A program made the position numbers and the translations under genes. Shown here in pieces: positions 34,539 through 45,884 of a stretch of DNA of 64,000 bases. This DNA is from Agarophyton chilense (taxonomy: Eukaryota; Rhodophyta; Florideophyceae; Gracilariales; Gracilariaceae), in contig JARGXX010000002.1 of assembly GCA_030374765.1 (NCBI GenBank), positions 620,001-684,000 of the forward strand, given 5' to 3'. Under the pieces are notes generated by a model, which was not told the origin of the DNA, did no database searches, and worked only from the letters and a program-made list of their open reading frames with translations. Positions within the stretch are counted from its first letter, which is position 1, and every line of letters starts with the position of its first letter.

Positions 34539-37500
34539 TCAAAGGTCTAGGTGTCGGACGCCACTGTCTTCACGGAACCTCTCGTGCTTCACACGGCAAA
34601 GTGGTTTGTTGAGCATATCGGCAGTCATGCAATCGGTAGGGCAGTAGAACAACACAATCGACTTGTCACGTAGAGCTTCTCGAGTAAAGTGAAAACGAAT
34701 GTCGATATGCTTGGTACGCTTGTTGACAACGCCATTTCGGGCAAGGTCAATGCACCCTTGGTTGTCAACATATACAGGCGTTGGTTCAACAAGCAACTTT
34801 ACCGAATCGTCCACTTGTACTCCAATGACTATGCCGATGCCATTCCACAAACGCCTAAGCCAGATGGCCTCTTTGGAACCACTGCACAGACTCACATACT
34901 CAGCTTCAGCACTAGACAGTGCAACCACTTCTTGCTGACGTGAACACCATGACACAGGACCTCCAGCCATCATGAACAAGTATCCACTGGTAGACTTGCG
35001 GTTTGCAACATCGCCTGCCCAGTCAGAGTCCACGTAGCCGTGAAGTGCCAAATCGGTGTTCAAGCCGTAGGTGAGACCAAATGTACAAGTACCGTTGAGA
35101 TAGCGAAGCACACGTTTGACTGCCTTCCAGTGAATCTCTCCAGGTTTCTCAACATACTTGGCAAGTTTGGACACCGCGTATGAGATATCTGGACGAGTTC
35201 CTACAGACAAGTACATGAGACAGCCAATTGCCGGACGGTACGGCACCTCCCTGAGTACATCCTGAATCGCAGACAGGTCCATGCCAACTTCCATTGGAGT
35301 GTCAACTGGTTTGGACTGGTGCATGCCAAAACGTTCCAAGACCTTTTGTGTGTACGCAGACTGAGTCAGATACAACTCTCGCTTAACTCTGTCACGGTGG
35401 ATCTCGAATCCGAGTACCATGCGAGCTTGATAGAGGTCTTTCATGTGGAACCGAGACGACAGCTCTGCCTTTACACGATCCATTGTCTTCATGCTCGGAC
35501 TTGCAATAAGCAACTCATCAACGTATAGAGCAATCAAAACAACAAATCCCAGTATCTTTCCGCGGTACACACACTCATCTGCGTCATTTGGCGTCAACTG
35601 CATCTCCTCAACAAGGAACGAGTATATCTTTGCATGCCACTGTCTGGGTGCCTGTCGTAGCCCATAGATGGCTTTCTTCAAACGACACACCAGATCCTCG
35701 TTACCTTGCTGCACAAAACCTGTTGGCTGCTCCATGTACACCGTCTCCTCAAGGTCACCGTTCAGAAAAGCTGTTTTCACATCCATCTGGTGCAAATGAA
35801 AGTCTCGTACAGCAGTCACTGACAGAATCATCCTGATCGAGGTAAACTTAACAACAGGTGCATATGTTTCAGAAAAGTCAACACCCTCGATCTGCAGGAA
35901 TCCTCTAGCAACCATACGAGCCTTGTACCTGATAGTTGGTTCACCAGATGGTGCTGCTTCATACTTCTGCACATACACCCACTTGGACGAAATCACGTTG
36001 CTGTCTGCTGGCCTTGGCACTAAGTCCCATGTGTCATGCTCAATTAGTGACTGGTACTCACTCTTCATTGCCTTCTTCCATGCTTCGGAATCAGGACGTG
36101 ACACAGCATCATCATATGACGGCGGGGTGTCATCACTGGCAGTGAGTAGAGCAGTTGCACGCCACCATGAGCTCGGCTTCCTACGTTCACGCGTGGACCT
36201 ACGAACAGGTTGTGTCTCATGCACTACAGGCTCAACTGATTTATCAGCTGCGGAATCATCAACAGAGCTGTCAGAAGCATCATCAGAGTCAGGCAAAGGC
36301 GCAGAAGGGTCATCATCGCTGGGTCCACCAGATGTGTCAGATGTAGAGGTATCATGTGAACTAGACATATTACTAAAGTCAATGTCTGCGTAGTCCTCTT
36401 CCTCATAGCTAAACTGGTTGTCTGAGCCCGAAAACTCATCAAACCGTCCATCTCTTGACACAATCACCTTTTTCTTTTCAGAGTCCCACAACTTGTATCC
36501 GTGAGACCCTGGGGTGTACCCAATAAAGATAGCTTCCACACCACGCTCCTCTAGCTTCTTCAGCTTATGATCCACAACCTTGTACCAGCATCGGCTCCCA
36601 AACACACGCAGGTTGCTCACATCAGGCTTCTGACCATGCCACAGTTCATATGGTGTCACACTACTTGGAAGAGCTTTGCAAGTCACACGGTTGCGCACAT
36701 ACACTGCAACATTCAGTGCCTCAGCCCAAAAGTGCTTTGGCAATTTCTTGTGACATAACATCGATCTGACCAAGTCCATGAGTGTGCGGTTGAACCGTTC
36801 GGCAAGTCCATTCTGCTGAGGATTGTAAGGCACAGTTCGCTGATGCTCAATACCGTGACGTTCAAGTTCTTTGGTAAAACGATGTGACAGATATTCACCA
36901 CCGTTGTCAGTGCGCAATGCTTTGAGCACACTCTCACGTGCGGTGATGGTTTTCACTTGTCTGCCGGTTTGGTTTTGAACAAACTTGAGCCACCTTAGGA
37001 ACATCTGGAACACCTCATCCTTAGTTTTGAGCATGTAGAAGAAGCAGAAACGACTGTGATCATCGATGAATGTGACGAAGTAGTGCGAGCCTCCCAAGGA
37101 TTTCACACTTACTGGACCTGACACATCGGAGTGAACAAGTTCCAGTACGTGTTTTGCTCGTTCCCCCCCTTGCTTGGGAGTCGGAGCACGGATTGCTTTT
37201 CCTACTACACATGAGCCACACACATCTGAATCCTGCGCAACGTCTACATTGAGCCCTGACACAACCTTGTTTCGAGCCATATGCTTGATACCATCCACAT
37301 TCACATGAGCCATTCGAGCATGCCATAGTGACAAGTCCGACACAAGTGCGCTGTTTACATCTGTACACTGGTGTGCAGCAGTGCAAAGGTAGTATAGGCC
37401 TTTGACGCGGCGCCCCAAGGCAACCACTTTTGACCCCTTGTATACACATACCTTCTCTTTTTCAAACACTACTTTGCACCCCAGATCACAAATCGCCGAT

Positions 37501-38564
37501 ACAGAAAGCAAATGGTACCTTAAATTCGGTACATGAACAACTTGCTTCAGCTGGCACTTTCGTTTGGACTCTTCCACAATCAGATCAAGCTCCACACTAC
37601 CGTGACCAACAGACTCTAGTTTGGAATCATTACCGATGCTAACGCCAGAAGACACCTTACTATCATATGTTTGGAACATGGATTCGTCAAAAGTCATGTG
37701 GGCAGTAGCACCAGAGTCAACAATCCAGTCACTGTTCGTGGCTTTATCAGAGCCAGTAGCAATGAGACATACAAAGTCAGAGTCGTTGCCACCCGTACCT
37801 CGCTCATCGCTGAGCTCAGTATTGACAGTTGGGTGAGCAGCATCGACCTGATTCATGTTAGCCCCATCACGTTGCTTCTTGAAACAGTTCCTCTGGATAT
37901 GACCCTTCTTATGACAATAATGACACTCGATGTTCTTCCATCGCGACTGCCTGCCAACCAAAGCTGCCTCACTTCCACCAGGCTCCTCCTTGGCACGATC
38001 GTTCATTCGCTGCTCTTCTTGCAGCAGACGACTCTTCACAAACTCTAGAGTGAGTTGACGATCGCCAATCGTGGTATCAATTGCGACGATGAGGTGCTCG
38101 AATCTTTCCGGAAGTCCGCATAGGATGGCCATAGCGATGTCCTCCTCCTCAACAACAACATCCATACACTTCAGGTCTGATGCCAGATGACGTACACGGT
38201 TGATGAACTGTAGCATTTTCTCATCATCACGCATCTTGGCAGAGTAGAAGGACCGTCGGGCGTTGATTTTGTTGAGCAGAGTCTTGCGTTGGAACACATC
38301 GCAAATGGCTTTCCACATATCTGCAGCGTTGTCGGCGTCCCGCACATGATCTAAATGCTCATCACTGAGTGTGAGACCAATAATAGCTCTGGCCTTTGCA
38401 TCTTTCTTTTTCCAAGTCGACAGCTCATCTTCGTCAGTGGGTCTAACAGAGTCGAGGTGGCCGTCGAGGTCCTTGAGCGCAAGCAGCAGCTCAATCTTCT
38501 GCTTCCATACGTGGAAGTTATCCTCAACCAGCTTTTCGATTTTCACCCCACTGAACGAATCCAT
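34539..38564 (-). CDS. family A Copia gag-pol polyprotein (A2)
   Basis: A 1,341-codon frame from the ATG at 38564, with the same domain order as A1: gag, CCHC knuckle, protease, integrase, RT, RNase H. Only a few residues differ from A1 (for example in the integrase core region and before the acidic linker), and A3 shares those differences. It looks whole and, with A1 and A3, could in principle express particle proteins; whether any copy is transcribed cannot be told from sequence. The nearest promoter is the TATA box in the LTR at 39767-40455. Confidence 0.92.
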   Translation of the reverse strand: MDSFSGVKIEKLVEDNFHVWKQKIELLLALKDLDGHLDSVRPTDEDELSTWKKKDAKARAIIGLTLSDEHLDHVRDADNAADMWKAICDVFQRKTLLNKINARRSFYSAKMRDDEKMLQFINRVRHLASDLKCMDVVVEEEDIAMAILCGLPERFEHLIVAIDTTIGDRQLTLEFVKSRLLQEEQRMNDRAKEEPGGSEAALVGRQSRWKNIECHYCHKKGHIQRNCFKKQRDGANMNQVDAAHPTVNTELSDERGTGGNDSDFVCLIATGSDKATNSDWIVDSGATAHMTFDESMFQTYDSKVSSGVSIGNDSKLESVGHGSVELDLIVEESKRKCQLKQVVHVPNLRYHLLSVSAICDLGCKVVFEKEKVCVYKGSKVVALGRRVKGLYYLCTAAHQCTDVNSALVSDLSLWHARMAHVNVDGIKHMARNKVVSGLNVDVAQDSDVCGSCVVGKAIRAPTPKQGGERAKHVLELVHSDVSGPVSVKSLGGSHYFVTFIDDHSRFCFFYMLKTKDEVFQMFLRWLKFVQNQTGRQVKTITARESVLKALRTDNGGEYLSHRFTKELERHGIEHQRTVPYNPQQNGLAERFNRTLMDLVRSMLCHKKLPKHFWAEALNVAVYVRNRVTCKALPSSVTPYELWHGQKPDVSNLRVFGSRCWYKVVDHKLKKLEERGVEAIFIGYTPGSHGYKLWDSEKKKVIVSRDGRFDEFSGSDNQFSYEEEDYADIDFSNMSSSHDTSTSDTSGGPSDDDPSAPLPDSDDASDSSVDDSAADKSVEPVVHETQPVRRSTRERRKPSSWWRATALLTASDDTPPSYDDAVSRPDSEAWKKAMKSEYQSLIEHDTWDLVPRPADSNVISSKWVYVQKYEAAPSGEPTIRYKARMVARGFLQIEGVDFSETYAPVVKFTSIRMILSVTAVRDFHLHQMDVKTAFLNGDLEETVYMEQPTGFVQQGNEDLVCRLKKAIYGLRQAPRQWHAKIYSFLVEEMQLTPNDADECVYRGKILGFVVLIALYVDELLIASPSMKTMDRVKAELSSRFHMKDLYQARMVLGFEIHRDRVKRELYLTQSAYTQKVLERFGMHQSKPVDTPMEVGMDLSAIQDVLREVPYRPAIGCLMYLSVGTRPDISYAVSKLAKYVEKPGEIHWKAVKRVLRYLNGTCTFGLTYGLNTDLALHGYVDSDWAGDVANRKSTSGYLFMMAGGPVSWCSRQQEVVALSSAEAEYVSLCSGSKEAIWLRRLWNGIGIVIGVQVDDSVKLLVEPTPVYVDNQGCIDLARNGVVNKRTKHIDIRFHFTREALRDKSIVLFYCPTDCMTADMLNKPLCRVKHERFREDSGVRHLDL

Positions 38565-39751
38565 GTTGTGCAAAGTGTCAAAAGAGGCCGAGAGAGATGA
38601 CTTGACTGCAACAGACGAGTGAACACCAACAACAGACAACAACAACAAAGTAAAAACAACAAACAACAAATAATTCTTCAAGATTGAACAGACAATAGTC
38701 TGCGGGCGCACTGGCAGGGCTTCCTATACCCGCGTCCCTAAAGGTCGGACCCCTAGCCCCCAGAGCTCTTCTGGGTAGATAACGGTTTTCTGCAGTCTAC
38801 CTCCTCCCACGTCACAAGGAGAAGGCGCGTTGCTCCTTACGAGGCTTCCAGAGGATGGTTAATGACCGAAGATATGCCTTCACCAAGTTGACCCTCTCTG
38901 GCCTCTTTCAAGAACTAGCGCGACCTCGAAACGGAAGCTACTTCAACACCAAGATACGCTTCTAACAAGCAATCAATGAAGATCGCACGCGGCCTGATCC
39001 TGGAAAGGAGGTCAGCTTTCGAAACGTCGCCTCCCCGCGTACTGCGGATCAAAAGCTCCTTATGGATGCTGTTCACAACAGTCCAAGTGCCCAACCACAA
39101 AGGTCGGGCTCACACACAAAGTCAAACAACCAGCCAAATGCAGTGCGCCACGGCACCCCGTCCACAAATGCACCCGCAAAGTTCAACCAGATCTTTCGAC
39201 CGTCACTGTTATCCGCCCTAAAAGGACCAGTGGGGAACCCGCTTGACAGTACACCTGCTTTGGTTCAAGCCGCCAGGCTAACGTCCCCGAGTACAAGGAA
39301 TCACCCAAAGTACCTCGGATCAACCGCTCGTCGCACAGGCAATGATGCAGACCAAACACACAAACACACACGAATGCTGAGCCAAGAACTCCAGGCACAG
39401 ACTTCAACAAACACGGTCCTCAACCTCTCCGATCAGAACCCGCAACACGACGCAGGGATCCACAAAACAACGAAAGAGAGGGAGACCAAACGAAACGGAT
39501 AGCGATCGACAAACACGGGCAACAACGAGCACCCAACCACAATCACGATAAAAACGTCCAACCACTACCACCACAACGCCCTCAGGGAGGAACGCAAGAC
39601 CGAAAGAAAATACCAACACCAACCCACGATACGGTCACACACCCGACGAAACGGCTACTACGGCGGAAACGAAGAGAATAGAACAGCGAAACGGGTGAAC
39701 GGCGGTGCGGGAGAGCGGCGAGAGACGAACTAGACGGCAGAGGTCAGCGGG
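38565..39751 (-). other. untranslated leader of A2
   Basis: Same leader as in A1, including the antisense 146-codon frame (39062-39502, plus strand). Confidence 0.6.
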
Positions 39752-39766
39752 GCTGGGCCCATAACC

Positions 39767-40455
39767 TGTTGGAAAGGGAAAAATGCTGAAGGAAAGGTTG
39801 AGGAAATAAAAAGGAAGTTCGCCAGCTCTGGCTTGGATTTACTTGGAGGCGCTCAAACTTTCACTTATATACTACTTCAAAACGTCAGCTGTCTAGACTC
39901 TAACTCAAAGTAAACCCTAGACTACAAAGCAGGGACACTCAATACTACCAATCATATTCAAGCATGACATTAACCCTAGTCAATGTTCATTGCAGCGCAC
40001 AACAAGGCAATATACAGTGCACAGCCCATAATTACACTGACGTGTGCACAAATTCAATATGCCAGCACACACTACTTGCAATCCGCCTCCATACACATTC
40101 ACGTTCCAGCACAGTACACCAAGTCTCCTGTAATACACATGACACGCTCTTCTCCAAGTACATTCGTTACACCTTGTGAGATGTGTTCATAGTACACCAG
40201 CTGGACATATTGAACAGCGTGCACAGTAGTACAAGTAGACCACGTACACACGTGTACCACAGACAAACCCAATAGTGCCATACCACTTGTACACACCACA
40301 TTGCATGTGCACATTTGCAGTAGCCAATCACAGCCCGAGTTCACGTTGAGATCCGACTGACACGCATATGCGCTTTTCCAGGGGCACCCTCCAAAACAGC
40401 CCATGCTCCCCTGCACTTTTGTTTTTCAGTGACAGCACAGGGTCAACAGCCAACA
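39767..40455 (-). repeat. LTR shared by A2 (5') and A3 (3')
   Basis: 689 bp, 5'-type variant, with a primer binding site on its left and a polypurine tract on its right, so it acts as the end of both neighbours. Confidence 0.92.
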
Positions 40456-40475
40456 CTCCCCCTCTGTCACTGACT

Positions 40476-43400
40476 TCAAAGGTCTAGGTGTCGGACGCCA
40501 CTGTCTTCACGGAACCTCTCGTGCTTCACACGGCAAAGTGGTTTGTTGAGCATATCGGCAGTCATGCAATCGGTAGGGCAGTAGAACAACACAATCGACT
40601 TGTCACGTAGAGCTTCTCGAGTAAAGTGAAAACGAATGTCGATATGCTTGGTACGCTTGTTGACAACGCCATTTCGGGCAAGGTCAATGCACCCTTGGTT
40701 GTCAACATATACAGGCGTTGGTTCAACAAGCAACTTTACCGAATCGTCCACTTGTACTCCAATGACTATGCCGATGCCATTCCACAAACGCCTAAGCCAG
40801 ATGGCCTCTTTGGAACCACTGCACAGACTCACATACTCAGCTTCAGCACTAGACAGTGCAACCACTTCTTGCTGACGTGAACACCATGACACAGGACCTC
40901 CAGCCATCATGAACAAGTATCCACTGGTAGACTTGCGGTTTGCAACATCGCCTGCCCAGTCAGAGTCCACGTAGCCGTGAAGTGCCAAATCGGTGTTCAA
41001 GCCGTAGGTGAGACCAAATGTACAAGTACCGTTGAGATAGCGAAGCACACGTTTGACTGCCTTCCAGTGAATCTCTCCAGGTTTCTCAACATACTTGGCA
41101 AGTTTGGACACCGCGTATGAGATATCTGGACGAGTTCCTACAGACAAGTACATGAGACAGCCAATTGCCGGACGGTACGGCACCTCCCTGAGTACATCCT
41201 GAATCGCAGACAGGTCCATGCCAACTTCCATTGGAGTGTCAACTGGTTTGGACTGGTGCATGCCAAAACGTTCCAAGACCTTTTGTGTGTACGCAGACTG
41301 AGTCAGATACAACTCTCGCTTAACTCTGTCACGGTGGATCTCGAATCCGAGTACCATGCGAGCTTGATAGAGGTCTTTCATGTGGAACCGAGACGACAGC
41401 TCTGCCTTTACACGATCCATTGTCTTCATGCTCGGACTTGCAATAAGCAATTCATCAACGTATAGAGCAATCAAAACAACAAATCCCAGTATCTTTCCGC
41501 GGTACACACACTCATCTGCGTCATTTGGCGTCAACTGCATCTCCTCAACAAGGAACGAGTATATCTTTGCATGCCACTGTCTGGGTGCCTGTCGTAGCCC
41601 ATAGATGGCTTTCTTCAAACGACACACCAGATCCTCGTTACCTTGCTGCACAAAACCTGTTGGCTGCTCCATGTACACCGTCTCCTCAAGGTCACCGTTC
41701 AGAAAAGCTGTTTTCACATCCATCTGGTGCAAATGAAAGTCTCGTACAGCAGTCACTGACAGAATCATCCTGATCGAGGTAAACTTAACAACAGGTGCAT
41801 ATGTTTCAGAAAAGTCAACACCCTCGATCTGCAGGAATCCTCTAGCAACCATACGAGCCTTGTACCTGATAGTTGGTTCACCAGATGGTGCTGCTTCATA
41901 CTTCTGCACATACACCCACTTGGACGAAATCACGTTGCTGTCTGCTGGCCTTGGCACTAAGTCCCATGTGTCATGCTCAATTAGTGACTGGTACTCACTC
42001 TTCATTGCCTTCTTCCATGCTTCGGAATCAGGACGTGACACAGCATCATCATATGACGGCGGGGTGTCATCACTGGCAGTGAGTAGAGCAGTTGCACGCC
42101 ACCATGAGCTCGGCTTCCTACGTTCACGCGTGGACCTACGAACAGGTTGTGTCTCATGCACTACAGGCTCAACTGATTTATCAGCTGCGGAATCATCAAC
42201 AGAGCTGTCAGAAGCATCATCAGAGTCAGGCAAAGGCGCAGAAGGGTCATCATCGCTGGGTCCACCAGATGTGTCAGATGTAGAGGTATCATGTGAACTA
42301 GACATATTACTAAAGTCAATGTCTGCGTAGTCCTCTTCCTCATAGCTAAACTGGTTGTCTGAGCCCGAAAACTCATCAAACCGTCCATCTCTTGACACAA
42401 TCACCTTTTTCTTTTCAGAGTCCCACAACTTGTATCCGTGAGACCCTGGGGTGTACCCAATAAAGATAGCTTCCACACCACGCTCCTCTAGCTTCTTCAG
42501 CTTATGATCCACAACCTTGTACCAGCATCGGCTCCCAAACACACGCAGGTTGCTCACATCAGGCTTCTGACCATGCCACAGTTCATATGGTGTCACACTA
42601 CTTGGAAGAGCTTTGCAAGTCACACGGTTGCGCACATACACTGCAACATTCAGTGCCTCAGCCCAAAAGTGCTTTGGCAATTTCTTGTGACATAACATCG
42701 ATCTGACCAAGTCCATGAGTGTGCGGTTGAACCGTTCGGCAAGTCCATTCTGCTGAGGATTGTAAGGCACAGTTCGCTGATGCTCAATACCGTGACGTTC
42801 AAGTTCTTTGGTAAAACGATGTGACAGATATTCACCACCGTTGTCAGTGCGCAATGCTTTGAGCACACTCTCACGTGCGGTGATGGTTTTCACTTGTCTG
42901 CCGGTTTGGTTTTGAACAAACTTGAGCCACCTTAGGAACATCTGGAACACCTCATCCTTAGTTTTGAGCATGTAGAAGAAGCAGAAACGACTGTGATCAT
43001 CGATGAATGTGACGAAGTAGTGCGAGCCTCCCAAGGATTTCACACTTACTGGACCTGACACATCGGAGTGAACAAGTTCCAGTACGTGTTTTGCTCGTTC
43101 CCCCCCTTGCTTGGGAGTCGGAGCACGGATTGCTTTTCCTACTACACATGAGCCACACACATCTGAATCCTGCGCAACGTCTACATTGAGCCCTGACACA
43201 ACCTTGTTTCGAGCCATATGCTTGATACCATCCACATTCACATGAGCCATTCGAGCATGCCATAGTGACAAGTCCGACACAAGTGCGCTGTTTACATCTG
43301 TACACTGGTGTGCAGCAGTGCAAAGGTAGTATAGGCCTTTGACGCGGCGCCCCAAGGCAACCACTTTTGACCCCTTGTATACACATACCTTCTCTTTTTC

Positions 43401-44501
43401 AAACACTACTTTGCACCCCAGATCACAAATCGCCGATACAGAAAGCAAATGGTACCTTAAATTCGGTACATGAACAACTTGCTTCAGCTGGCACTTTCGT
43501 TTGGACTCTTCCACAATCAGATCAAGCTCCACACTACCGTGACCAACAGACTCTAGTTTGGAATCATTACCGATGCTAACGCCAGAAGACACCTTACTAT
43601 CATATGTTTGGAACATGGATTCGTCAAAAGTCATGTGGGCAGTAGCACCAGAGTCAACAATCCAGTCACTGTTCGTGGCTTTATCAGAGCCAGTAGCAAT
43701 GAGACATACAAAGTCAGAGTCGTTGCCACCCGTACCTCGCTCATCGCTGAGCTCAGTATTGACAGTTGGGTGAGCAGCATCGACCTGATTCATGTTAGCC
43801 CCATCACGTTGCTTCTTGAAACAGTTCCTCTGGATATGACCCTTCTTATGACAATAATGACACTCGATGTTCTTCCATCGCGACTGCCTGCCAACCAAAG
43901 CTGCCTCACTTCCACCAGGCTCCTCCTTGGCACGATCGTTCATTCGCTGCTCTTCTTGCAGCAGACGACTCTTCACAAACTCTAGAGTGAGTTGACGATC
44001 GCCAATCGTGGTATCAATTGCGACGATGAGGTGCTCGAATCTTTCCGGAAGTCCGCATAGGATGGCCATAGCGATGTCCTCCTCCTCAACAACAACATCC
44101 ATACACTTCAGGTCTGATGCCAGATGACGTACACGGTTGATGAACTGTAGCATTTTCTCATCATCACGCATCTTGGCAGAGTAGAAGGACCGTCGGGCGT
44201 TGATTTTGTTGAGCAGAGTCTTGCGTTGGAACACATCGCAAATGGCTTTCCACATATCTGCAGCGTTGTCGGCGTCCCGCACATGATCTAAATGCTCATC
44301 ACTGAGTGTGAGACCAATAATAGCTCTGGCCTTTGCATCTTTCTTTTTCCAAGTCGACAGCTCATCTTCGTCAGTGGGTCTAACAGAGTCGAGGTGGCCG
44401 TCGAGGTCCTTGAGTGCAAGCAGCAGCTCAATCTTCTGCTTCCATACGTGGAAGTTATCCTCAACCAGCTTTTCGATTTTCACCCCACTGAACGAATCCA
44501 T
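40476..44501 (-). CDS. family A Copia gag-pol polyprotein (A3)
   Basis: A 1,341-codon frame from the ATG at 44501, almost identical to A2 and A1, with all domains in the order given for A1. The coding part looks whole, but the copy lacks its own LTR promoter, so expression would need read-through from elsewhere. At a silent site in gag it agrees with A1 and not with A2 or A4, so the four reverse copies are mosaics of shared variants rather than a simple tree. Confidence 0.92.
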   Translation of the reverse strand: MDSFSGVKIEKLVEDNFHVWKQKIELLLALKDLDGHLDSVRPTDEDELSTWKKKDAKARAIIGLTLSDEHLDHVRDADNAADMWKAICDVFQRKTLLNKINARRSFYSAKMRDDEKMLQFINRVRHLASDLKCMDVVVEEEDIAMAILCGLPERFEHLIVAIDTTIGDRQLTLEFVKSRLLQEEQRMNDRAKEEPGGSEAALVGRQSRWKNIECHYCHKKGHIQRNCFKKQRDGANMNQVDAAHPTVNTELSDERGTGGNDSDFVCLIATGSDKATNSDWIVDSGATAHMTFDESMFQTYDSKVSSGVSIGNDSKLESVGHGSVELDLIVEESKRKCQLKQVVHVPNLRYHLLSVSAICDLGCKVVFEKEKVCVYKGSKVVALGRRVKGLYYLCTAAHQCTDVNSALVSDLSLWHARMAHVNVDGIKHMARNKVVSGLNVDVAQDSDVCGSCVVGKAIRAPTPKQGGERAKHVLELVHSDVSGPVSVKSLGGSHYFVTFIDDHSRFCFFYMLKTKDEVFQMFLRWLKFVQNQTGRQVKTITARESVLKALRTDNGGEYLSHRFTKELERHGIEHQRTVPYNPQQNGLAERFNRTLMDLVRSMLCHKKLPKHFWAEALNVAVYVRNRVTCKALPSSVTPYELWHGQKPDVSNLRVFGSRCWYKVVDHKLKKLEERGVEAIFIGYTPGSHGYKLWDSEKKKVIVSRDGRFDEFSGSDNQFSYEEEDYADIDFSNMSSSHDTSTSDTSGGPSDDDPSAPLPDSDDASDSSVDDSAADKSVEPVVHETQPVRRSTRERRKPSSWWRATALLTASDDTPPSYDDAVSRPDSEAWKKAMKSEYQSLIEHDTWDLVPRPADSNVISSKWVYVQKYEAAPSGEPTIRYKARMVARGFLQIEGVDFSETYAPVVKFTSIRMILSVTAVRDFHLHQMDVKTAFLNGDLEETVYMEQPTGFVQQGNEDLVCRLKKAIYGLRQAPRQWHAKIYSFLVEEMQLTPNDADECVYRGKILGFVVLIALYVDELLIASPSMKTMDRVKAELSSRFHMKDLYQARMVLGFEIHRDRVKRELYLTQSAYTQKVLERFGMHQSKPVDTPMEVGMDLSAIQDVLREVPYRPAIGCLMYLSVGTRPDISYAVSKLAKYVEKPGEIHWKAVKRVLRYLNGTCTFGLTYGLNTDLALHGYVDSDWAGDVANRKSTSGYLFMMAGGPVSWCSRQQEVVALSSAEAEYVSLCSGSKEAIWLRRLWNGIGIVIGVQVDDSVKLLVEPTPVYVDNQGCIDLARNGVVNKRTKHIDIRFHFTREALRDKSIVLFYCPTDCMTADMLNKPLCRVKHERFREDSGVRHLDL

Positions 44502-45595
44502 GTTGTGCAAAGTGTCAAAAGAGGCCGAGAGAGATGACTTGACTGCAACAGACGAGTGAACACCAACAACAGACAACAACAACAAAGTAAAAACAACAAA
44601 CAACAAATAATTCTTCAAGATTGAACAGACAATAGTCTGCGGGCGCACTGGCAGGGCTTCCTATACCCGCGTCCCTAAAGGTCGGACCCCTAGCCCCCAG
44701 AGCTCTTCTGGGTAGATAACGGTTTTCTGCAGTCTACCTCCTCCCACGTCACAAGGAGAAGGCGCGTTGCTCCTTACGAGGCTTCCAGAGGATGGTTAAT
44801 GACCGAAGATATGCCTTCACCAAGTTGACCCTCTCTGGCCTCTTTCAAGAACTAGCGCGACCTCGAAACGGAAGCTACTTCAACACCAAGATACGCTTCT
44901 AACAAGCAATCAATGAAGATCGCACGCGGCCTGATCCTGGAAAGGAGGTCAGCTTTCGAAACGTCGCCTCCCCGCGTACTGCGGATCAAAAGCTCCTTAT
45001 GGATGCTGTTCACAACAGTCCAAGTGCCCAACCACAAAGGTCGGGCTCACACACAAAGTCAAACAACCAGCCAAATGCAGTGCGCCACGGCACCCCGTCC
45101 ACAAATGCACCCGCAAAGTTCAACCAGATCTTTCGACCGTCACTGTTATCCGCCCTAAAAGGACCAGTGGGGAACCCGCTTGACAGTACACCTGCTTTGG
45201 TTCAAGCCGCCAGGCTAACGTCCCCGAGTACAAGGAATCACCCAAAGTACCTCGGATCAACCGCTCGTCGCACAGGCAATGATGCAGACCAAACACACAA
45301 ACACACACGAATGCTGAGCCAAGAACTCCAGGCACAGACTTCAACAAACACGGTCCTCAACCTCTCCGATCAGAACCCGCAACACGACGCAGGGATCCAC
45401 AAAACAACGAAAGAGAGGGAGACCAAACGAAACGGATAGCGATCGACAAACACGGGCAACAACGAGCACCCAACCACAATCACGATAAAAACGTCCAACC
45501 ACTACCACCACAACGCCCTCAGGGAGGAACGCAAGACCGAAAGAAAATACCAACACCAACCCACGATACGGTCACACACCCGACGAAACGGCTAC
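44502..45595 (-). other. leader of A3 (incomplete)
   Basis: Same leader as A1 up to its junction with the A fragment. It includes the antisense 146-codon frame (44999-45439, plus strand). Confidence 0.6.
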
Positions 45596-45884
45596 GTGGT
45601 TTGTTGAGCATATCGGCAGTCATACAATCGGTAGGGCACTGTAGAACAACACAATCGACTTGTCACGTAGTAGTGCTTCTCGAGTAAAGTGAAAACGAAT
45701 GTCGATATGCTTGGTACGCTTGTTGACAACGCCATTTCGGGCAAGGTCAATGCACCCTTGGTTGTCAACATATACAGGCGTTGGTTCAACAAGCAACTTT
45801 ACCGAATCGTCCACTTGTACTCCAATGACTATGCCGATGCCATTCCACAAACGCCTAAGCCAGGTGGCCTCTTTGGAACCACTG
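45596..45884 (-). pseudogene. family A fragment (3' end of pol), unit 2
   Basis: A shorter version of the fragment at 30236-30601, joined directly to the A3 leader. It ends at the same B LTR junction (ggaaccactg then tcacaacg). Confidence 0.85.

Larger units (their letters stand above)
33831..40455 (-). mobile_element. Ty1/Copia family A element A2, looks whole
   Basis: 3' LTR 33831-34518, gag-pol, leader, primer binding site 39752-39766, 5' LTR 39767-40455. It is a copy of A1 within the array, with a handful of scattered substitutions. The 5' LTR is shared with A3. Confidence 0.92.
39767..45595 (-). mobile_element. Ty1/Copia family A element A3, coding part whole, no 5' LTR of its own
   Basis: 3' LTR 39767-40455, gag-pol and most of the leader; the leader then meets a short A fragment instead of a primer binding site and 5' LTR. 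It arose as an extra repeat of the A chain in unit 2. Without a 5' LTR it lacks the usual promoter. Confidence 0.9.
30602..45884. repeat. tandem array unit 2 (15,283 bp, carries an extra A element)
   Basis: Same order as unit 1 but with two A elements in a row (A2, A3) sharing an LTR. The first ~9.9 kb match unit 1 at an offset of 10,220 bp. Confidence 0.93.
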
